A stretch of DNA of 64,000 nucleotides, taken from NCBI GenBank assembly GCA_038093975.1, contig JBBPTG010000096.1, forward strand, positions 34,839 to 98,838. The letters run 5' to 3'. Source of the DNA: Chalciporus piperatus (lineage: Eukaryota; Basidiomycota; Agaricomycetes; Boletales; Boletaceae). The notes beneath the pieces were generated by a model. The model saw nothing but the letters and a program-made list of their open reading frames with translations. It was not told where the DNA came from and did no database searches. This document shows, in pieces, positions 28,132 through 42,239 of this stretch (position 1 is the stretch's first letter; each line of letters starts with the position of its first letter). A program made the position numbers and the translations under genes.

Positions 28132-31100
28132 CTAGCGGTCAAGATCTTCTGTGTTTAAGTCCGGCTTCTCCGTTTTCTTGACCTTCTTCTCGAACGTGAT
28201 GAGCTCGTAAGCAATCTGAAGATGTCCTTCAAGCTCCAGAGGCCTGGTTGGCGGCAGCCCGTGAAGCAAATTCCTGACATTTGCGACTGCTGTCTTCATT
28301 GCATCCTTATCCGTGCGTTGATGCATGGTTCCGTTTGGATCAATCTCTTTTCGGAGCTCGTGACCCTTGTTGATCAGAGCACTAAAAGAATGTGAGTAAG
28401 ACGAAGGTATCCAGGGCACTAACCCACGTTATTTTGCTTCTCTGCTTCCCCAGTTCTTCGAGGCGTTCGTGACTTGCCGTCGAAAACTGACCCTTCGTCT
28501 TATCCCTGAACTCGTGGGCGATAGCAATGATCTTGTCAAGACATGCGACGAGACGGGGTAACGCCCACAGATAGAGGGTACGATACGGACTCCGCCGCCA
28601 CCGGAGAGCATATACATTCTTCAAACATGCGACGAAGACTACGTTGGTTTGTGCCTTCAGCCCATGACCCATGGCGCGCGCCAGATCGTTGCGGTGTTTG
28701 CGATATTTTCGGTAGGCGTGTTGGATCTTCTTCGCAGATGCGATCTCCTCGTCGGTGGGATCATGTGCGCGTACCAAGGTAGGCTCATCCGCCAATGAGG
28801 TGTGTTCTTGTGGCTCATCTTGAATCTCATTCGCCAGTTCAGCCTCGGTCGCCTCTTCCGGCTGAATATCTTCTTCCGGGTCCTCAGCAGCCTCCACTTG
28901 GGATGCATAACCTCCCTCGGTAATGAAGGTCGGAACATCGGAAGGCAGGTCGGAGCGGGCCGCTATAAACTGAGCAACCAACAACGACGGAATGTCGGCT
29001 GGGTTTTCAAAGTGAACGTGCTTGATTCGACGCAGCCGGACGGGAGGGATGGGTGATGTCCTTCGTTTGTGGAGAAGTTGAACTAGGTCCTCAATAACTA
29101 CATTCGCGTCGTTTTCCACTATAGCCTTCAAGTATCTGTGTTGAGGTGCCAATGTATACCTAGAAGTCGTGTAATTGGAAGGGCACTGGCGAATATGTAG
29201 GGCCAACTAACCTTCGATACACATGATTGGCTCTCTGTGTAGGTCCAGCCGTCTGCAAGGAATGGAGAATGTTCTCGACCTTCGCACGAACACGGGGATT
29301 GGTTACATTGTACGACACTATCAATTCTTGTCAACAGTTGATCATAGTGGTGAAAAATCTTAAGCGACGCACAGAGACAGATTGTCCTGCAGCTGTTGAT
29401 AGTTACCGTTAGCTGCTAGCAATCTATGTAAAGGAGAAAGAAACCAACATCCTCGAGGTGAAAACGTTGCACAGGATTGGTGTTAGCTTGGTGTGCGACA
29501 ACGTATATATCCCTTGTACTTCTTGGATTAGATCGTTGACTCGCAGCGATAGAGAATGCGCTCACTACCAGCCCCGTTTGATTGCAACTGAAGCAATTGA
29601 TCGCATACACATGCGAGTAGGTCCAAGACGAGGTCGATCTTGATTTCCTTCTTGGTAGAAAAATCTCCGTACGAAAGCCAGCCGCGCGGAAGCACAAGAC
29701 CGTCAAGTGGTGGATTGAACGAAAGACGCCATGAGACCGCGATCTTGGCGACAACTGCTTCTAAGCAATCGCAGAATACAGACATATTCACGATGAGATG
29801 GAATTTGAGGATGTGTCTGTAGGAAGGTCAATACACCGCCGTCCTCATGTGTGGCGGTTTGATACTCGCCGTAGGAATAGTAAGCCTGACGAAATGCTCG
29901 TTGGCAGGTCGCCATGGAAGAGGGCAACTACGCCATCGAATAGATAACGACCATCATCTGGGTAGGTAAACTCTCGAAGCTTGTTGTGACGAGTGATGAA
30001 AGGAGCTTGATTGATGCATCTGAGAGCACTAGAATTATCAAAAGCGAAGAGGAGATTCGTCAATTTCAGCAGGGTTGTCAAAAAGTCCTGGCGATTATGG
30101 GTCGGATCGAGATCGTAGAGAGCGTCCCGAACCCAATGTTTCATGACAGCCATGCCTTCCTTACCACCGGGCATCATCGAAAAGTCAAGGTTAGCGATTG
30201 AACCTTGAACATGGAAGTCGGGGTTGAGGGCCTCATAAAGAGAGTTGATCCAGGTAACGACACTGGATAAATGTGAATCCGCAGCACGACCCCAAATCGT
30301 CGGGATGACATACTATTCTCGCCTAACATGATGTGGGTTTGCTGAGAACATCATTTGAAGGATGGAGAGCTGTTGCAGATGAACAGCAATCCGAATGTTG
30401 TATTTCTTCGCATCTAGAGCTGCGAGATTGACGTGATCCGAGGGGCATCCAAAACGATTGCATTGTCCGCTGATGATGAACGTCAAACATCGCGAGAAGA
30501 CCACCGCTTGACGGCAGCGCTTGTTCTCCTCAATGACTCGCTCGCGAAGGTGTTGTGCCAGGTACTTCTGCAGGGCACGTACCATGTCGTGCTTGGAAAG
30601 CGTCAACCTGGGACCATGGTGTTCGCTTGTTGCGGACTTGTGAAGGGAGGAACCGAGCTCCGTGCCGTACTCGGTGTTGGATACCTCCGTGATGCAGAAT
30701 AGTCGTTTGATTGAATTGCTGCCGAGGGGATCGGGATTTGAGATGACTTGATAGATAAGTCGAGTGTAATGTCGGAATTTGGTAAGGAAGAGGAGCATCC
30801 CTTCGAGGTTGTAGGACTTGAGTACTGGCAAGCGATTGAATACATGATCGAGAGCAAGTAAAGCTGACGCATTTCGACCGTTCTTGATGAAAGTCTCTGC
30901 CAAGCTCTCCAATCGGGTTTGATCTGCTTGCGCAATAGCATGGAACATAGAGACCTAAAGAAGTGGATTAGCAAGCTCTCTTGACTATTTGCCTCTGAGG
31001 ACCCACCTCGTCACGATCTAGCGGATCCAAAAGGCCATCGGGCAGTTCACCAGCCAATGCAAGAAGTTGAACAACCTCTTGGTTAGCTGCAACATCCTTC

Positions 31101-34100
31101 GATGGGATGCCAAACGAGCATCGACGCCATAATTCCGAAAGGACGGTTTCACTAGCTCGCTTCGCAGCGTCGCGGGAGCCCTTTGCCTTCAAAAAGTTCT
31201 TGATAGCATCTAGCGGTCGGTTCTCTGCCAAGTGTAACTCGGCGGCCTCGAAGAATTTCCCGTCGGACTCCAACATCGAGGCACGAGCAACGTCAAGGTC
31301 ATACTCCTCCAGGAACTTAAACTTCTCCTCAACGGACGGGAACAACGGTAGGGGAGGGCTAGTAGCTCGAATATGTCAACACTGAAGCCAATGTGGATCG
31401 CAGAGCACATACCTGGGACCATCGGGCTGGCTGCAGTAGAATAATCGACACACTGTGTACAGCTCCTCTGAAGACTCTGCGGAGATCTTTGAAGAATACT
31501 TGTCGAGGACTTCGAGCGTCTTGCCGAAGAGCCCCGCTTTCCTGTATCGCCGTGCGGCCAGGTCATACTCTTGAGCGGAAAGGTAACGAAGGGCAGCCTT
31601 CCTGTCGTTTGCGCCCCGGACATAACAATCTGCAGCATTTCGGTAATATTGAAGCTTCTCCTTGCCCATCGGTGCGCCGTCCCCACTCGCCGTGAATGCA
31701 TCCGCAGCTGTGAGAAAAGCTTCTTGTTGGACTTTTGGAGGTGCGACACCGACTTTTGCACGGGCGAGTTCTCGAAGGTGGAAGGCCTGGCAAATAGCAA
31801 CCATCCGAGGCAACAAGGCCCTCTCAAAACAATGCATTGCTTGTGGGTACCTCTTGTGCTTGAAGAGGTTGTTTCCGAACGATTCCCATTCCGCAGGCAT
31901 CGAGGAAACTACCAGGTGAGGTGCATCCGTTCCCGGTGTACAATTTTGGATTTGATTGCGTGCGGTCCAAATCATCTGCAATTGGGTGAGTATGATACGT
32001 CCGAGAGAACGAGCAGTCCTTATTTACCCGCATAGGTTCGCATTTTTCCGACTTGTCGAAGATCCACAAGTTCTGTCTCGCTCGAGTGATTCCGACATAC
32101 AACGACTTCAACTGTGAACATCATGAATATTGTGAGTAGTTGGTACACAACTAAACAGGATTTGGAGAGTCAGCACACCTCGCTGCATACTCCGGCAAAG
32201 CGTCCTTCATCCCGTTCAAAAGATGGCACATATAGTTTGGACAGGTCTTGACCATTGACTTCGCCATTCGTATGATTTAGCAGTACCCGCCAACGCGAGA
32301 GATCAATAGTAGAGTCTTCGAAAAAATTGTAAAGAAGGACCTGTAACCAGAGGTGAGTCGGGATGACTGAAACATAAACCCGGACCACCTGCATCATTGA
32401 ATTCAAGACCCTTGCTCTCGTAGAGTGTCCTATTGGATGAATGAGTGTACAGGCAGGCCAAAGAAATAATCTCGTCATACATGATTACAATGTCTCCAAG
32501 TTCGTTTCGTAGCCTCTTGGCAGCTTCATTGTCTCGTACGAGGATACCTACAGGTGAAGCTAGCATCACAGAGGATGGCTCGGCCTTGACAATACTTACA
32601 TTGCTCAGCCCCAAGTTCGATGCGACCCCCGCTTCATGGCAAAAAGTCACAGACAGTCAACAGACAACAAAAAATCACGAACGGTGCACCAAACGAGAAT
32701 TGTTCGTATCCGACTGCGTCTTGGTTCCATTCACGGACGAACACTGGCTTCGGCCCATCGACGACACCATGCTCAGGCTGAAGGCTATCGATCGCGTCTG
32801 GCCAAAAGCGTGTGATACGTTCAATAACGGTATGTGCGCAGTTGACAATGCCACGATGAGAACGGTAATTGATGGCTAGCTGGAAAGCCTCTGGATCGGA
32901 GACCGAGCGCTTTTGGATGACGTGCATATTTTGATCTTGCTGAAGAACGAAATTCTGCTCAGTAACCTCGATCTGGATTAACAAATGTTTCACTACCTCG
33001 ATGCGGTACAGGAAGGCCTTCAGGTCGTTGAATCTAAATGAGCTCCCTGCTGAGATGGTCTGTGCGGTGTCTCCTGCCCAAAAGAGTCCTTCGGGATTTT
33101 GACAGATGAGCCTCAAGACTACCATTAAATGTTAGATTGTGAAACCCAGTAAGAGTACTACAGGATAGGCACCAAGAGTGTCAATCAGCAAGTTGTCCTG
33201 CGCCTCGTCGACATAGCTAGATTGGCACCTGGTCAACTACAGAACATCAATCAATCGAGCGACGTACAGAAAATCGATCTTTTGGCCTTGAAACTGAGAT
33301 TCACCAAGTAGCATTCGGAGTATTGCGTGAGTTCGGTCAGCGATATCGTGATGTCGATGTTCTTTCTTCATTTTGCAGTACGCTTCAAAGATGGCGTAAA
33401 CTACTTCTCTTTGATTAGCAAATGTCGGGTTGGAGCGTGCGGGAAGGTTGATATAGGTGTCCCTGTCGAGGTGTCCGTCAGGACACGAGAGTGACCTTTC
33501 AGACCCCTTGATGATGCCTGCAAGAGGCTCGAGTGAGTTCACTTCATGTAGAATTGTCACGCACCAATCATCTCTGAAAATACAAGCCAGGGTTCTACAA
33601 TAGAATCGTTCGCTCAGAACAGGTTGTTGGATTATGAGATCTGGTCACTCACCGAGACCCTTCCTCAACCACTGAGGGAAGTGAGGCCAATATGTGCGTG
33701 CAAAGACGTCGTATGTCACACAGGACTCTTGTGCTTTGATGTCGTCGGTATCAGTGAAGTATCTGGCAGCATGTTGCGCCTTGGGGTCGTCGCTGCTGAA
33801 GACATCGGCTGCAATCATTTTCGCAAGCTAATATCGGGAGAGTGAGCCCATGTAACCATCGCCCGAGAAAAACTTCCACCTTATCGAAAGTGACGAACAA
33901 CGGAAAGTGGCTCTCGTCCAGCGCACTGAACTTCTGCGGAATTCCAAGCTGATCTTCAGGGACATCGTCAACATCGACCAAGCCTGATTCTTGGTTCTTG
34001 GCTTGCACCCGTTTGAGTTCTTCGAGGGTATACCCAGCCAATGCAAACGACTCGAGCAGACTCGTGAAATATTCTTCGACCTTCATTGCAAGGTGACGAG

Positions 34101-36368
34101 ACTTCGTTACAAAGATTTGACGTGGCTTGGGCATATCAATTTGCATCTCCCATGTGCGTTGGATGCCGAGCATCTTGACCATCATCGTGGTCGTTTTGCT
34201 GCGGTCGGCATAAGCGGAGGGTATTTCACATAGTTGGAGAATGATCATACCCCGTGCCACTTCGTCCAAGCACATAGCAGGAAGTCCTACACTCCGTGAT
34301 CCTGTGTTCTTGAGGGCTGTGTGGATTATTAGCCTCGACCGTTGACGGTGCATCTGTAACACCCACGTCAACTCAAAGACTTGTTGGATATTTTGATTTA
34401 CGATCAAGCCTGAGGCAGTCAATGAAAATGTGTGAACACTGGACACCAAAATGTACTTACTGTGCAAAAATACCTGTGAAGTATATCAGCACTTTTATTC
34501 CAACAGAGTAGAGGACATGCCTGTGAAAACGTGGTATATTTTTCTAGGCTGGATAGGGGAACGTCAAGCGGTCAACAGTGTGGAGCAGTAGGAGATTGCG
34601 TACACGAGCAGAGAATGCAGCTGAGGAAAATGGTGAGTGATAGTCTAGAAAGGGAATAGTATGAACTTACCTCTCTCATTTCGTCATCCGATAGGACGAG
34701 AGGTGCTGATTGCATATCATTTTGGAGGGTTTCCATCTGGAAGCAGGCAGGAGGATATATCTCGCCACCTCTCTTCATAGGAGGACTTCGGAATATGCAC
34801 CTGTTGAATCAACAACCGAGTAAGCTCGTTTCGCGACCCTAGTGAAAAACCCTTGCCGTCGACGATATTCTGTGCCTTTGCCCGTGAGATGCTGCCCTAT
34901 CACATCCCAGATGCGATTCACTCCTGTATGGGTGTATATGCCATATATTCGGATCACTAGAGCGATGTGTCAGCTTCCGTGAACCTACCAGAAGAATATA
35001 ATACCTTGTCGATCAACCTAGGGATACTCCTATCAGAATAAGTTGTTACAGGAAAGTTCCGAGCGTGAACACACTTCACCATCATGGTCGGGAACGACAT
35101 CGATTTGGTACTGTTCGAGAACTGAGCAACTGTTGGGTTGGATGGCAGTGGAAACGTACTATAAGGTGAAGGTCTTGCACTTTTGCCTCGAAGATGGGCA
35201 CGCCAAAGATAGTATTGAGGCGCCTTTGGTTGTCGTCCGAAAAACGTCCGTTGGAAAGTTGCCTGTCAATACTGTTAGCGTGTTCGACCGCAGCGAATGT
35301 TCTACCTACTTTATCTTTCTTATGACAGTGACACATTTTCTCTTGTCCTTTGTCACTAGTTCACGGAGCTTTTTTGTGACACTGGTATTGATGAGAATAC
35401 GCCATTCCCCGAAGCGATCTGCGTTGTTGAAATACAGCGCAGCTTTCGTGGGTTGGACCACCGGGTACGCAGGTGGCGTCGACTCTTCGACCTCGATGTC
35501 CTTTTTGGAGTTCTCCGGAGCAGCAGGTTGAGGATTCCTTTCGTTGGTCGTCGATAAATAGGCGTCTTTAATCGGCTGTGCGAGCAATGGTTGCCGAAGA
35601 AGCTCGAGATAAAACTAGCAAGGTGTAGAATTACAAATGGACAAAGTAGACTGAAGACGTACGTTCAAGACCTTCCTGAGGTCGACCACGATTTCTTGCG
35701 CTAGCTGAGTAGCCTCGATATTGTTTACAGGGACCTTGGCGCCGAGCTGAATGAAAGGAGTGACATCGATGGTAGGACCATTGTTCTTAGGCTTTTGTTT
35801 TTCTTGTTTCTGGTTATGCACGGCGAACCCGGTGGTTTTCTCCGGTTCCTCCGTAGCGGCTGTGATATAATCTGGGGAAGCATACGTAGAATCTGGAGAA
35901 CATAGTATGAATAAAACGGGGAAAACATCCTCCACATAAAATGTGTACTGCCCAATCTGGCGAGCACTCTCAGGCGAGAACAAATCGGGAGGGAGGGAGA
36001 AAATAACCGAAGAAAGTGTGCGAAGTAAGGGACTCGCGGATGATGAAAGGAAAAGGGTTGGCTTGGACGGGTATGCAGTTAGGATTCTGAGCGCAAACCA
36101 TTCCGCCCTCCACCAAACTAGTCGTTCATTGGTCGCCCATGGGTCAGCGACTGCCCAATGAAAAGACGAGAGCAGACTCACCTGACATTATGTACTCAAA
36201 GAGATAAGGAACAGAACACAAGTCCCGAATTACCAGGTCCAGTGGTGGGTCTGGTCCTGTTAAACGGGACTCGAGGGTCCTCAAAGCCTTGTGGAGACCT
36301 TCGCTGTCAGCAAGATTGCTGGCAGCGAAGGTGTGGGGGTCGAGGACAGACATTTTGAAGTCACTCAT
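28132..36368 (-). pseudogene. UvrD/TRANK1-like giant helicase, copy 2, with in-frame stop
   Basis: Paralogue of 1-7098, start ATG 36368 (MSDFKMSVLDPHTF), last stop 28132; about 2400 residues if read throughout. Helicase motifs are DEAQDN, WAGDTAQTISAG, LYESKGLEFNDV and LYVGITRAR. The Walker A site (about 34192-34215) reads ADRSKTTTM, also without GxGK. A TPR-like helical region follows. The C-terminus, visible only in this copy, has an acidic stretch, a calmodulin-type IQ motif AKKIQHAYRKYRKHRN (near 28690-28740) and a basic end. At 30313-30315 a TAG replaces the Trp codon found in copy 1 (WEWYVIP versus RE-stop-YVIP), with open homologous sequence on both sides. The product would lack about 600 residues unless the stop is bypassed. 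It lies directly downstream of TOP2 on the same strand. Confidence 0.75.
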
Positions 36369-36970
36369 TGTCGTAGAGTGTGCCAGCGTCAAGCAAGACG
36401 AGTGGGTACAAGGAGCGGTTGACTCACAACGCCCCCTTTTAAACATGGGCCACGGCGCAACGAACGAGCTTCTGATAAGAAGCGGCGCAAAGTCTGGTGA
36501 TCATTCGGTGAGAGAAAGTCCTCGTGTTCCTAGGAAAGGGTCAGGTGGACCCACGAAGATTACAACTCGAGTCTCGAACAGTCCGAACGCTCGAGCAACC
36601 AGAACGAACAGAGCCGCTCTCCGATTTGAGTTCGATACCTGGCCATGGTGGACATCTGTGGTTTTTTTCTCTCGGTTGCTTTGGTTTCTTTTCGATCATT
36701 GTCTCGTATCTCGCTGACTTGATTGAAGCTTTGAAGGAAGAGACTCTTTCGGAATTATGTAATCACTTCTGGCTCATCCGATTCGTCTGAGGCGTAATAC
36801 GGGGACAAGGAACAAATTAAATGGGGCACAAACTCGATCGTCAAAGGTTGCTTTCATTTTGGAACAAACATCAGTCCAGGCTGGCATGAAAAAGATATCA
36901 TAAGTTACAGAAAGCGAGGTGCAAGACGTGTAGGGTATACTTGTACACGAGAAAGGAATGGAGAAATTGC
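36369..36970. promoter_or_regulatory. Spacer between TOP2 3' end and helicase copy 2
   Basis: 602 bp holding the TOP2 terminator and the promoter of copy 2. The part up to about 36770 is homologous to the promoter of copy 1 (7099-7490). The part from about 36795 matches the TOP2-tail remnant at 27330 onwards. Confidence 0.55.
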
Positions 36971-39900
36971 TCAACCTTCGTACATGTCATCGTCGTTATC
37001 GCCGTCAGAGTCCGACTCGATCTCGATGTACTTCTTCGCCTTCCCCCTCGCAGCCCGCGCCGGCGCGTTAGGTCGCACTTCTGCAACGTCGCTCATCTCC
37101 TCCTCAACGTCGCTCTCCTCCTTCGTCTTCTTAGACGCGGGCTTCTTCGCAGCCGCAGGTTTACTCGCAGAAGCTTTCCGCACTGTGGCTTTCTTCGGCG
37201 CATCGGAAGGTCCAGCCTTTCCGAAGAAATCGGTCACCGCTGCCTGTGACGTCTTCGTCTTCTTCGTGGCTGGTCGAACATACATCTCATCGTCGCTGTC
37301 ATCATCATCCGCGGATCTTGTGACGGATCATCAGAAATCACTGTCCAACACGAAACCAGAGTGTAACGTACGACTTTCGCTTAGGTGCCTCCTCAGCTTT
37401 AGCTTTCCCCTTGTCACTCGTCTTGATAGCGGGTGAATCAAACATCTCGATGTCCGAATCAGAATCGACCTTCAATGGCTTCTTCGCTGCAGCCTTCTTC
37501 TTCACTGGTGCCTCCGAAACATTCACGTCCGACTCGGACTCTGCCTTTGTCGCTGCCTTTGTCGCTGCCTTCTTCGCTGGCGCTTTCTTGGGTGCAGGTG
37601 CAGGCTTCTCGTCGTCCTCTACTTTCGGTCGCGGCTCTGCTTTCTTCTTAGCCGCAGTCTTGGTCGGCTTGAAGTCGTCTTCCGACTCGTCCGAGCCGAA
37701 TCCTTTACGTCCACCCAACGATTTTCGATGTTTGAGCGTAGCTTGCTTCTTCTTGATCTTCTTGCCGTTCGCATCGAGGAGCGTCTTGTTATCAAAGTCT
37801 TGGCAGGATTTCTGTAAAAGCGTGATGTCAGATGCACTGCGAAGAAACGCAAATCAAACGCGAACGCACATCCCACTCCTTCAAGAAGTTATCTAGATCG
37901 TCGTTCCAGAGCGAAATAGGAGTGCGCTCAAGCAACACAAGGAGTTCTGCCTCCTTGTCCGCGGCTTGTTGCAACAGTTTCTCGATCTAGGTCACAAAGG
38001 ATCAGAGGAATCCCAATTGAACGGAGCGAGTAACCAAGAGCATACCTTTTCCTTGGTCAAGCTCCAAATAGGCATACCCAACAGGTAATCATAGTCCGTC
38101 GCACCGGGAGCACCGTCCGCTTCTTCCTCATCCCCGTCTTGGTTGACGACATCCTCGGTCTCTCCCGAGGCCTTGGCTTTAGAGACCTTGGGGAATGGCC
38201 GGAACTTCAGCTTGCGCAGCTCAGCCATGATGTCAACCTTCTTCCTATTGGATACGACCAGCTCCCTGTCGATTATCATCTTGACGAAACGCGCTTGGTT
38301 CGACAGTTTCTCGAACTGCAGCTGAAGCTCGTTGGCCATATGATCCTACATTTCTTCATCTGAGCGAATTCTCTAAACCATCCACACTCCTCGAACGTAC
38401 CTTTCGTTTCTGATAGGACGCCAGACGCTTCGGGTAGAATTCTTCAATCATCTCCTCGGGCGACGAGTACCTCTGGATCTTGCCCTCATAGTTGAAACAG
38501 ATCATGTTGCTTGTATTGATCTTGCTCGTCAGCTTGAAGAACTCGACCAGACCTTGCTCCTCCGCCTTCTCGAGATCCTTCTCAGACATCGTAATGACAA
38601 AGTGGACATTGACGTTATCGTGGTGTTCTTTGTAGTCCTGCGCATCATCATGACTCAACTAAACCTCGGAAACGCTAGCAAGAGACACGGTACCTTGATG
38701 ACACCTTCTCCTTTCTCGCCAATCATGGCCTCGAGTTCAGCCTTGTACGACTGCGTCCACTTGTGGATGGGCAACTCGGTGATCTCAACGGTCGTACTAT
38801 TGATCTTGGTTGCGGCACCGATAACGTCGTACTTGTGGTCCCCGACTTTCTTTATAGTGCCCTTGAAACCGCGCCACCAAGGGAGCATAGGAACTATCTC
38901 TTCCCCAGCCATCAACCGCCGCAGGTTAGCGACAATGTCCTCGGGGTTATAGCAAGGAACAGTGGTGCTCCAACCTTGTCACCGGGGTTTAGCAACCAGG
39001 CATGACAAAGGTTCATGAACGGATTGTCCCTTACCTGTACCAATACCTTCGGCGCCGTTGACCAGTACCATGGGAATGATAGGCATATAGTACTCTGGTT
39101 CAATCCAGTCATTGTCTTCCTTCAGATACGTCAACAACGGGTCATCGGCAGGGTTGAACAGGGTCCTCGTCAGAGGCGACAGCTCGGTGAAGATATACCT
39201 AGCCGAGGCATGGTCCTTGCCACCAATATCACGCGTACCGTACTGACCGTTGGGCATCAGGAGGTTCAAGTTGTTCGATCCAACGTAATCCTGGGCAAGG
39301 TTGACGATCGTCATCGTCAACGAAGCTTCACCGTGGTGGTAGGCAGCAACTTCGGAGATATAACCGACGAGCTGAGCAACTTTGATTTCTTTCTTGAGTT
39401 TGCGCTTGAAGCAACCCCAGATAACCTTTCGTTGACCTGGCTTGAGACCGTCGGCCATCGATGGTATTGACCGAATGTTGTCAGCCATCGAGAACAGGAT
39501 CAGCTCTTTGTTGATGAAGTCTGAGAAGGGGATCTCGTCGATATCATGGTCGAGGTACGTCCCCGGCTACGATGCATAAGACTCTGCGAGCGTTTGGTGA
39601 TTTCTCGCTCACCTTGAACTGACGAAGCCATTCCTTCCGTTCATCGGCTTTCTTCTTACTGAATGCGAGTTCGATAAGTTCCTTGTCGCCATCTTGGGTA
39701 GACGCGAACGGGATCATGTGCTTCTTCATATTACCGAAGTAGTATCGAGCGTCGGCATCACTGCTCGTTCCGAGACCCTGTCGTATTCTCCGATGAACAA
39801 CAGGCAGAGATGATTCGCCACAGGTCGAGACGAACCTTGAAATACTTCGAGTCCCATTTATGTGCGTCTGCCGTTCTCTCGAGCCACTGTTCATATTCCG

Positions 39901-42239
39901 GGATCGTGAAGAAATCGATTCGTTGCTTTCCCTTCGTTACCCGCACAATAGGTGTGACGAACTCTACCAGGAAATTGGAAATTTTGAGCAACGAGGGATA
40001 GAAATGGTCCAAGAAGTTGATAAGAAGTCCTTTGATGTGGGAACCATCGTGATCCTACAGCATGGTACGATGGTCAGCTTCCATGCGGCTTCAAAAATGA
40101 AAATGTCTACCTGATCGGTCATAATCATTAGTCGTCCGTATCGTAGACTTCTGACATCCGTATACTCCTTATTGTGCTGCAAACCCATGATCTTCTTTAT
40201 GTTTTGGATCTCTTCGTTCTTCATAATCTGGTCATGTTTGGCTTCCCGTACATTGAGCAGTTTTCCCCGCAGAGGGAAGACCCCGAAGTTATCGCGTCCG
40301 ACGACACCAAGACCAGCGACTGCCAGGGCCTTGGCAGAGTCTCCTTCCGTCAAGATTAGAGTACACTTGTCGGCGTTCCTTGTTCCTGCATTGTTGGCAT
40401 CCGAGAGCTTGGTAACACCGGTAAGACTATTGGGAGATCAGAGATGAAGCAGATAATGAGTTCAGAGTACTCGCCGACTGCGCTTTGCCCCATCCGTCTT
40501 CTTGATCTGCTGGTCTGCCTTGAACTTCGCCCAGTTGAGCACGTTATCGATGATAGATGTCTTGCAAACTAGTGGGATTGTCAGGTTTTTTGGTATACAG
40601 GAACCGTCATTCCGACTGGCCTTTTTTCATGAAGTCCTCGGACAAAGAGGGCTTCCCACCACCAAACTTGGATGAGAGCAGGGTCAGCGTCTCTTTTGTC
40701 TGACTATCGAAGGTAGGGTTCTCGATGAGAGCGTTCACGAAAATCCACATATGATTCTTGATCTGAGCAGGCTTGACCTTCGCACCCTTGTTCTTCTTCT
40801 CTATGGCGGCAATGAGATTTTTCGCGACCTGGTCGGCTATAAGGGCGACATGGGTGCCTCCTTTAGTCGTCGCAATGGAGTTTGCGAACGAGACCTGTTG
40901 GAAATTACCCTCCGAGACAGCGAAACCGACTTCCCATCGTGGATTAATTTGCTCGTAGATCACAGTGGGTTTCGTCTGTGCAGCACCTCCCGAAGCCGCA
41001 GCCGCCTCGGCAGCGGCAGATTCGAGATACATTTCAACGTAATGTTTGAAGTTCTTGATCTTCAAGCGTTCGTCGTTGAGATAGACCTTGACATCCTTGA
41101 TCGTTCCAGCCATATCGTAGACACGCCGCTTGAGAAGTGACAGAGTGTCCTCATCGATACGTTCCATGCCGAAGCGTGCGAGGTCTGGCCTGAACGTGAC
41201 CCTGGTATACTCCTCCCCCTTGCCATTCTTCGTGATGTTGGCTTTTCCACATATGCTCATGTTGTTCTTCCATGTCTGCTTGTACTTTTGACTCGTATTC
41301 TTGTCAGCAGTATCGATTGTGAATTCGTGCGAGTAAATGTTGGCGAGCTTTGCGCCGTAACCGTTTCGACCACCGGTCAGTTTCTTTTCGTCGTCGTCGT
41401 AGTTGGAAGATGACAAGAGGTGTCCGAAGATAAGCTCGGGAATGTACATTTTCTCTTTGCTGTGCATCTCGATGGGTATACCGCGTCCATTGTTGTAGAC
41501 AGATATTGTTCCTTCGTCTACGTCAACGTTGACTTTGAGCGTGTCCATATTGATATCATTAATCTCAAAAAGCGTGAGTTAGATTCAACAGCACCGGAGT
41601 AATGTCGATACCTTGTTATCCGCGGCGTTGACGAGAATTTCATCCACGATCTTGAAGAAACCAGGGACATACTTGACTTCGCGATGCACCAAGCGTTTGG
41701 AATCTGAGTCATATGTCCACATCTGCTCAGTGATGGTTTCCACGCTTCCAATGTATGAATCGGGCCGTTTGAGGATATGCTCGAGTTGTGTGAGCTGGTT
41801 CCACGCGGTTGTAAGGAGGTAAGAAATCACAGCAGGACAAGCGAAGAACGCGCACCTTTGTGTAAGTTTCTGATGCAGTCTTCTTCTTGCCTTTGGACGG
41901 CTGAGCTACGGCGGGTGCTGGGGGCTCGTCATCGGAGTCGGGGCTGTCGCGACCAACATCCACATCACTCTCCTCTGCGTTATCGTCCTTTGCGGCGAGT
42001 ACTTTCTTCTTCGGTGCTGCTTTAGCTTTCGGCGCAGCTTTGGTAGCTTTTGAAGTGGGTTTCGCCGCAGCCTTCTTTGCTGGAGCCTTGGTCTAGGGTG
42101 GCGCATGAGCCGTGTCAGAACCGCAATAAAACACGATGTCGCTCACGGTCTTCTTGGCTGGTGGCGAGTAGACCTCGCTCTCGCTCTCACTCCCTGAGAT
42201 GTTGTTGAGGTCGAAATTCTCGGCTTCAGACGAGCTCAT
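36971..42239 (-). CDS. TOP2: DNA topoisomerase II
   Basis: Multi-exon gene from ATG 42239 (MSSSEAENFDLNN) to the stop at 36971, roughly 1500 residues. The GHKL ATPase has VDEILVNAADNK, NNGRGIPIEMHS and LTGGRNGYGAKL. The Toprim part has LTEGDSAKALAVAGLGVVGRD, PLRGKLLNVREA and IMTDQDHDGSHIKGL. The cleavage domain has DGLKPGQRKVIWGCF and the Arg-Tyr catalytic pair in SARYIFTELS, then VNGAEGIGTG. The acidic and lysine-rich tail contains a PCNA-box-like QAAVTDFF (37223-37246) and ends DSDGDNDDDMYEG. It passes one duplex through another during replication, transcription and chromosome segregation. No break is seen. The 3' tail was duplicated to 27330-27625. Confidence 0.95.
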
